Assembly (NCBI GenBank): GCA_910588935.1
Contig: CAJUSM010000061.1
Coordinates: 1 to 18,560, forward strand
Source: an uncultured Oscillospiraceae bacterium
GTDB lineage: Bacteria; Bacillota; Clostridia; Oscillospirales; Acutalibacteraceae
Reading direction: 5' to 3'
Length of the DNA: 18,560 bases
Below the pieces are notes generated by a model. It ran no database searches and was not told the origin of the DNA. It saw only the letters and a list, made by a program, of their open reading frames with translations. The translations under genes and the position numbers were made by a program. Below, one piece after another: positions 14,204-18,560 of the stretch (the stretch's first letter is position 1; each line of letters opens with the position of its first letter).

Positions 14204-16444
14204 ATGAGAAAAAATCAGAATTCCGCCCGGAAATCCAGCGGGCGTCCTGGCAGCAGGCCTTCCGGCAGCCACCGGCGGGAGAACGGGGGCGGCTTTGCCG
14301 GGCCTTCCTCTGTGGAGAGCTACCAGCTGCCCAGCGCGGCGGTTACCATAGAGGAAAAGCTCATTGTTGCTGCCCTAAAGCGCTGCGGAGGCGACGGCGT
14401 GCCCTCCCGCTCTCTTCAGCGGGAATCTGGGGTTACCAGCAAGGACGCCTTTTACCAGGCCCTGCACAGCCTAGAGGAAAACGGCGAGGTAAAGGTGGAC
14501 AAGGACCACTGGGTAAAGCTTTGCCCCCCTTCCCGAGAGACAGAGGCCAAGCTGGTGTCTCTTTCTGCAAAATTTGGCTTTGCCCGGCCTGGCCGGGGAG
14601 AGGATATCTTTATTCCCGGCCGAGACCTGAACGGCGCTTTTGTAGGGGATACGGTGCTGCTCTGCGACCTGCAGAAACGAGACCGGGGTCCTAGCGGCCG
14701 GGTAAAGCGGGTTGTGAAGCGGGGCATGGACAAGCTTACCGGCACGGTGCACATGGATGAGGCAGGGGCAAGGGTTACCCCCGATGGCCCTGTCCGCTAT
14801 GACATGGAGGTTCCCGCCGCCTTGCTAGGCGGGGCAAAGGACGGGGATAAGGTGCTTATCCAGCCCCGGCAGGACGGCCGGGGAGATTGGTCTCAGGCTG
14901 AGGTAAAGCTGGTGTTTGGTACCGGCGACCGGGCCCGGGTGTGCGCCGACGCCATTATTGAGCGCTGCGGCATTCCCACCCAGTTTTCCCCGGAGGTTTT
15001 GGCCCAGGCAGAGGAAATTGCCCAAATGACGGTAACCCAGCAGGACCTTGACCAGCGCCTGGACCTTCGGGATGAGCCTATTTTTACCATAGACAGTGCT
15101 GACGCCAAGGACCTGGACGACGCTGTCTCTGCTTTCCGCACAGCGGATGGTTACAGCCTGGGGGTGCACATTGCGGATGTTTCCCACTATGTGAAAGCGG
15201 GAACCCCTATTGACAACGAAGCCTATCTACGGGGCACCTCTGTGTATTTTGCGGACCGGGTGATCCCTATGCTTCCCGAGTCCCTTTCCAACGGGGTTTG
15301 CTCCCTGAACGCCGGCACGGAAAAGCTGACCTTTTCCGCCCTTATGGACTTTGACCAAGAGGGGAACATGACTGGCTACCGCTTTTGCAAAACGGTGATC
15401 AATTCCAAGGTCCGGGGCGTTTACAGTGAGGTCAACGATATCCTTTACGGCCGGGCCAGCCAGGAAATTTTGGACAAGTATGCCCCGGTAATGGACAGCC
15501 TGATGACCGCCAAGGAGCTGGCGGATATTCTGGACGCCAACTGCAAGGCCAGGGGGCAGATGGACCTTTCCAGCGATGAGACCAAGTTTGTGCTGGACGA
15601 AAACGGGGTATGCGTGGATCTGCAGCCCCGCACCCAAGACCTGGCAGAACAGCTGATTGAGCAGCTGATGATTGCGGCCAATATTGCCGCGGCAAAAACC
15701 TCGCTGGACGCGGAGATTCCCTTTTTGTACCGGGTGCACGAGCACCCTGCCCCAGACCGGGTGGTGGAGCTATGCGACCTGTTGGACCGGCTGAGCGTAC
15801 GGTGCGGCGAGCTGAAAAAGGGAGATCCTGGGGCCAAGGAGTTTGCGGCGGTGCTGGACCGGGTAAAGGGCGGGTCTAAGGAATCGGTGGTGAATTCCCG
15901 CATTTTGCGCACCATGGACAAGGCCCGGTATGACCACCGGGAGCTGGGGCATTTTGGCCTGGCCCTAAAGGAGTATAGCCACTTTACCTCTCCCATCCGC
16001 CGGTATCCAGATACCTCTATTCACCGCATTTTAAGCGACTTGGCCGCTGGGGAAGACCGGGAGGCCATTCGCAAGCGCTACAGTGTATTTGCAGAGGAAT
16101 CGGCCATAGAGTCCTCAAAAAACGAGGTGCGGGCGGTAACAGGCGAACGGGACGCGGAGGACTGCTACACCGCGGAATATATGCGGGCCCATTTGGGGGA
16201 GGAGCATGTGGGCGTAATCAACGGCGTAACCCCCAAGGGCATTTTCGTAAAGCTGGCAAACAATGCCGAGGGCTTTGTGAGCCTTAGCGATTTTGAGGGC
16301 TGCGACTTTGAGTTTGACGGGGAGATTCTCCATAGGGACCTGCGCAGCGGCCGGGTGCTGATGATGGGCCAGGAAATTGAAGTGATTGTGGCCGGGGCAG
16401 ACGTGGCCACCGGCAGGGTGGACTTTATGCCCAAAGAGCCTTAA
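14204..16444 (+). CDS. rnr: Ribonuclease R
   Basis: Processive 3'-to-5' exoribonuclease of the RNase II/R family, which degrades structured RNA, damaged rRNA and mRNA freed by tmRNA. The 746 aa have a basic, Ser/Gly-rich head (1-45), a winged-helix-like region (45-105), two cold-shock/OB regions (about 110-240), the RNB catalytic domain (about 265-630) and a C-terminal S1 RNA-binding domain (about 652-740). Catalytic residues are Asp297, Asp303, Asp305 and Asp306 in TIDSADAKDLDDA, and the substrate loop HFTSPIRRYPD is intact. The motif has Ser298 where Gly or Pro is usual. GAGGAG precedes the ATG. In many Firmicutes rnr is followed by smpB; here a structured spacer and bofA follow instead. 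Confidence 0.96.
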   Translation: MRKNQNSARKSSGRPGSRPSGSHRRENGGGFAGPSSVESYQLPSAAVTIEEKLIVAALKRCGGDGVPSRSLQRESGVTSKDAFYQALHSLEENGEVKVDKDHWVKLCPPSRETEAKLVSLSAKFGFARPGRGEDIFIPGRDLNGAFVGDTVLLCDLQKRDRGPSGRVKRVVKRGMDKLTGTVHMDEAGARVTPDGPVRYDMEVPAALLGGAKDGDKVLIQPRQDGRGDWSQAEVKLVFGTGDRARVCADAIIERCGIPTQFSPEVLAQAEEIAQMTVTQQDLDQRLDLRDEPIFTIDSADAKDLDDAVSAFRTADGYSLGVHIADVSHYVKAGTPIDNEAYLRGTSVYFADRVIPMLPESLSNGVCSLNAGTEKLTFSALMDFDQEGNMTGYRFCKTVINSKVRGVYSEVNDILYGRASQEILDKYAPVMDSLMTAKELADILDANCKARGQMDLSSDETKFVLDENGVCVDLQPRTQDLAEQLIEQLMIAANIAAAKTSLDAEIPFLYRVHEHPAPDRVVELCDLLDRLSVRCGELKKGDPGAKEFAAVLDRVKGGSKESVVNSRILRTMDKARYDHRELGHFGLALKEYSHFTSPIRRYPDTSIHRILSDLAAGEDREAIRKRYSVFAEESAIESSKNEVRAVTGERDAEDCYTAEYMRAHLGEEHVGVINGVTPKGIFVKLANNAEGFVSLSDFEGCDFEFDGEILHRDLRSGRVLMMGQEIEVIVAGADVATGRVDFMPKEP

Positions 16445-16630
16445 GGCCTTTTTCGGATTTTCGCGAGGCGTTTGCCAAAAGGCTTTGGCCACATAGGCAA
16501 GCTATGTTTCGGCTTTCGCGCCAGGGACTGGGCGCGGGCTTTGTGGGCATAATACATCTTGTCTCCGCATAGGGATAGCTGAAGGCAAAGGAATGGCTTT
16601 GCTTTCAAACCAAAAAGGGGGGCAAAGCCC
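16443..16630 (+). other. Hairpin-rich leader/spacer between rnr and bofA
   Basis: Four inverted repeats lie in a row. GCCAAA pairs with TTTGGC (16474-16489), ACATAG with CTATGT (16491-16507), CGCGCC with GGCGCG (16517-16536), and AAGGCAAAG with CTTTGCTTT (16582-16605, one G-U pair). A fifth, competing pairing joins 16443-16452 with 16477-16486 and would exclude the first hairpin. The bofA ribosome site GGGGGG (16617-16622) can be partly closed by GGGC-AAA-GCCC (16620-16630), directly before the ATG. This could be a terminator plus a regulatory leader. No known riboswitch class is recognised. Confidence 0.5.
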
Positions 16631-16807
16631 ATGAAAAGCTTTTTTACCTCTGCCCTGCTGGGCCTGGCGGCCCTGGCCTTGGTAAACCTTACCGCCCAGT
16701 TCACCGGCATCACGATTCCCATCAACCGCCTGAGCCTGGCAGCCTCTGGAGGGCTGGGGGTACCGGGGGTTGCCCTGCTGGTGTTTCTTAACACCATGCT
16801 GCTATGA
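16631..16807 (+). CDS. bofA: Short BofA-family pro-sigma-K processing inhibitor
   Basis: This 58-aa membrane protein was missed by a 60-aa cutoff. In sporulating Firmicutes BofA sits in the membrane around the forespore and holds the SpoIVFB protease inactive until the checkpoint is passed. Two hydrophobic segments are visible (about 4-22 and 39-58). The second carries the family hallmark GGLGVPGVALLVFLN (40-54), preceded by the typical polar stretch FTGITIPINRLSL. B. subtilis BofA is 87 aa; this version lacks the first membrane segment. An in-frame TGA at 16580 and the absence of any other start codon rule out a longer product. GGGGGG lies 8 bases before the ATG. Its place between rnr and nagA is not the usual recR-linked one. 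No sigma-E type promoter could be identified. Confidence 0.82.
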   Translation: MKSFFTSALLGLAALALVNLTAQFTGITIPINRLSLAASGGLGVPGVALLVFLNTMLL

Positions 16808-16886
16808 GAGAAAAGGAAAAGCTGGCCGAATTCACCTAAGCCATGGGATAGTAAAAGCGAGAAAGAGGCCGGCCGTTCCCCGTTCC

Positions 16887-16902
16887 CCTGCCCGGTGGCA
16901 GG
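16887..16902 (+). repeat. Inverted repeat between bofA and nagA
   Basis: CCTGCC (16887-16892) pairs with GGCAGG (16897-16902) around a CGGT loop. No T-tract follows on either strand, so it is not a standard terminator. It lies in the 157-base spacer before nagA, where no promoter is convincing. Confidence 0.4.
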
Positions 16903-16964
16903 CCTAAGAGAGCAAGCTAGGAATCTGCAAAAAATATTTCCATTCAAAGAGAGGATGTAACAAT

Positions 16965-18125
16965 ATGTTCCTGATTAACGCCAGATATCTGGATAAGGAT
17001 TTCCGCTTTGCCATGGGCGACATTCAGGTAGAACAGGGTAAGATTGCCGCCCTAGGCCAAAACCTGCCCCGCAATCCGGAGGATATTGCCGTAGACTGCC
17101 AGGGCTATACCATTGTGCCTGGCTTTGTGGATGTGCATATTCATGGCTGCGGGGGAGTGGATACCTGCGACGGTTCCCGGGAGGCCATAGAGGATATGGC
17201 CCGGTTCCTGCTGCCCCACGGGGTAACGTCTTTTTGCCCCACCACGATGACCATAGGCAAGCCGGTGATCCAGGCGGCCCTGCTGGCTGCCAAAAGCGTG
17301 CATGACCAGCCTATTCCAGATGGGGCAAAGGTAGTTGGGGTAAACATGGAGGGGCCCTTTATCTCTAAGGAGCGAAAAGGAGCCCAGAACGAGGCGGACA
17401 TAGTGGCCCCGGATTTTTCCCTTTTCCAGGAGCTGTACAAGCTTTCTGGGGGCCTGGTGCGCCTGGTGGATGTGGCCCCGGAGCAGCCTGGGGGAGAGGA
17501 CTTTGTTAAGCGGGCCAAAGAGCTGTGCACCGTATCTATTGCCCACACAATGTGTGATTATAACCAGGCCAAAGCCTCCTTTGGCTGGGGGATTACCCAC
17601 GCCACCCATCTGTTTAACGCTATGAGCGGCCTGCACCACCGGGATCCTGGGGTGGTGGGCGCTGTTTTCAACGATGAGAGGGTGCGGGCCGAGCTGATTT
17701 GTGACGGGCAGCATATTCACCCGGCGGTGCTGAAAACAGCTTTTCAGGTGCTGGGGGACCGGGCTATGGTAGTCAGCGACTCCATGCGGGCCAACGGAAT
17801 GCCGGAGGGCTCTGGCTTTGACCTGGGCGGACAGCTGGTTACCGTTACCGGGGGCAAGGCAACCTTGGCAGACGGCACCATTGCGGGCTCTGTGACGAAC
17901 CTTCACCAGGAAATTAAGAACCTGGTGAGCTATGGAGTGCCCCTGGAGCAGGCGGTAAAATCCGCCAGCCTGATTCCTGCCCGGGCCATTGGGCTGGATG
18001 GGGAAATTGGCAGCATTGAGCCAGGGAAAGCGGGAGATTTGGTGGTGCTTGACCAGGCGCTGAACATTGTCTCTGTGTGGAAGTCTTGGAATGGGGAGAC
18101 AAAAATGCTGGCTTTTGGGGAATGA
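16965..18125 (+). CDS. nagA: N-acetylglucosamine-6-phosphate deacetylase
   Basis: Amidohydrolase that removes the acetyl group from GlcNAc-6-phosphate, allowing cell-wall or mucin GlcNAc to enter amino-sugar metabolism. The 386 aa form the normal length. Motifs are GFVDVHIHGCGG (53-64, metal-site His58 and His60), MEGPF (128-132, metal ligand Glu129), His194 in IAHT, THATHLFNAM (211-220, ligand His215), DGQHIHP (247-253), catalytic Asp272 in VSDSM, and the closing PGKAGDLVVLD (364-374), which is shared by most amidohydrolases. AGAGAGGATG precedes the ATG. nagB is often its neighbour but is not in this window. A strong terminator follows after about 90 bases. Confidence 0.96.
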   Translation: MFLINARYLDKDFRFAMGDIQVEQGKIAALGQNLPRNPEDIAVDCQGYTIVPGFVDVHIHGCGGVDTCDGSREAIEDMARFLLPHGVTSFCPTTMTIGKPVIQAALLAAKSVHDQPIPDGAKVVGVNMEGPFISKERKGAQNEADIVAPDFSLFQELYKLSGGLVRLVDVAPEQPGGEDFVKRAKELCTVSIAHTMCDYNQAKASFGWGITHATHLFNAMSGLHHRDPGVVGAVFNDERVRAELICDGQHIHPAVLKTAFQVLGDRAMVVSDSMRANGMPEGSGFDLGGQLVTVTGGKATLADGTIAGSVTNLHQEIKNLVSYGVPLEQAVKSASLIPARAIGLDGEIGSIEPGKAGDLVVLDQALNIVSVWKSWNGETKMLAFGE

Positions 18126-18215
18126 CAGCTTGTTCTCCCTTTTCTCGCCTTGATTCCGCCATTACGGCATGATTTTAGTATGGTGATAGTATAGCGTTCT
18201 GAGTATCGATCCATC

Positions 18216-18256
18216 AAAAGAAGCCTTGACCATGTAACGTCAAGACTTCTTTTTTG
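18216..18256. terminator. Intrinsic terminator after nagA
   Basis: A 15-position stem (18216-18230 with 18239-18253) has one C-A mismatch and an 8-base loop. On the plus strand it ends in TTTTTT, well placed to stop the nagA transcript. On the minus strand the mismatch becomes a G-U pair and the tail is TTTTGATGG, so it may also serve the minus-strand gene that ends at 18289. Confidence 0.85.
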
Positions 18257-18288
18257 CTATCGCGCTTTATTCAAATGGAACTACCGGT

Positions 18289-18555
18289 TTATTCCAACAC
18301 CCAATTTTTTGATTGGAAGTATCGCCCTCCTATGTTGGTCTGTATATTGGATTTGTGGTTGACGATTTTTCCTATATCCCCAAAATCAACGGTTATTGTG
18401 TCCCACAAGCCATCGTATTCTCTGAGAGCAAGAATATCATCTGTGATGGATGAGGTTCTGGATATTGCTAAATCCTCCAGAGTAAGAGGGGAGGGGTCTG
18501 CTCCACTTATAGCAATCCAATAAAATAACAGTGCATTGACTTGAGGTGTAGAATG
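18289..18555 (-). pseudogene. C-terminal fragment of an unknown gene
   Basis: The minus strand has 88 open codons ending in TAA at 18291-18289. The text looks like the end of a real protein: ALLFYWIAISGADPSPLTLE, then DDILALREYDGLWDTITVDF, a GDIGKIVNHKS stretch, and QSKNWVLE at the end. There is no ATG, GTG or TTG start with a ribosome site in frame, and an in-frame TAA lies immediately upstream at 18558-18556. The gene is therefore frameshifted, decayed, or the tail of a longer gene cut by the window edge. The family is not recognised. The region is clearly richer in A+T than the genes to its left. The open plus-strand frame over the same bases is probably its shadow. Confidence 0.5.
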
Positions 18556-18560
18556 TTATC

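Noticed and set aside
16491..16499. ACATAGGC shared by the spacers near 2200, 10494 and 16491 as a dispersed repeat
   Set aside because: The shared part is only eight bases, it also occurs inside xth near 9344, and the flanks do not align.
17052..17906. 284-aa minus-strand frame across nagA
   Set aside because: nagA has every motif of its family on the plus strand; this frame is a codon-bias shadow.
18254..18523. 89-aa plus-strand frame at the right edge
   Set aside because: The minus-strand text over the same bases is more protein-like, and this frame starts inside the terminator tail with no ribosome site.

Overview
The window looks like chromosomal DNA of a moderately GC-rich, endospore-forming Firmicute, most likely a gut-type clostridium of the Oscillospirales/Ruminococcaceae. 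I infer this from the strong Shine-Dalgarno sites, the GCC/GGC/CTG-rich codon use, a DUF1934 gene, and a bofA sporulation gene. No tRNA, rRNA, CRISPR array, transposase or phage structural gene was found.

Layout. 1-1180: a sigma-A promoter drives a membrane-anchored GIY-YIG nuclease-like protein and a small single-pass membrane protein, closed by a terminator shared with the converging gene. 1193-1978 (-): unrecognised 261-aa protein with its own extended -10 promoter. 2246-5550: ddl-murI peptidoglycan precursor operon with a promoter and long leader, followed by an unrecognised Cys-rich gene broken by a single-base frameshift in a G8 tract. 5657-7867: DUF1934-cdd-pdp, a pyrimidine salvage operon. 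7881-7912: bidirectional terminator. 7976-8500 (-): cytoplasmic cyclophilin, divergent from xth (8871-9632), which is followed by a sirtuin (9729-10457). 10597-12435: a promoter and a half-size ABC exporter. 12436-12729: unexplained spacer. 12730-16444: murD and rnr. 16445-16630: hairpin-rich spacer. 16631-16807: a very short bofA. 16965-18125: nagA and a strong terminator. 18289-18555 (-): an AT-richer broken or cut-off gene at the window edge.

How the genes fit together. Ddl makes D-Ala-D-Ala, MurI makes D-Glu, and MurD adds D-Glu to UDP-MurNAc-Ala. NagA recycles N-acetylglucosamine from cell wall or mucin glycans. Cdd and Pdp form a pyrimidine nucleoside salvage pair. Xth and RNase R are DNA-repair and RNA-decay nucleases. 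BofA points to mother-cell control of sigma-K.

Most of the window is ordinary housekeeping DNA. The parts most worth a second look are the membrane GIY-YIG pair, the frameshifted Cys-cluster gene, the minimal BofA behind a structured leader, the unusual MurI active-site motif, and the fragment at the right edge.
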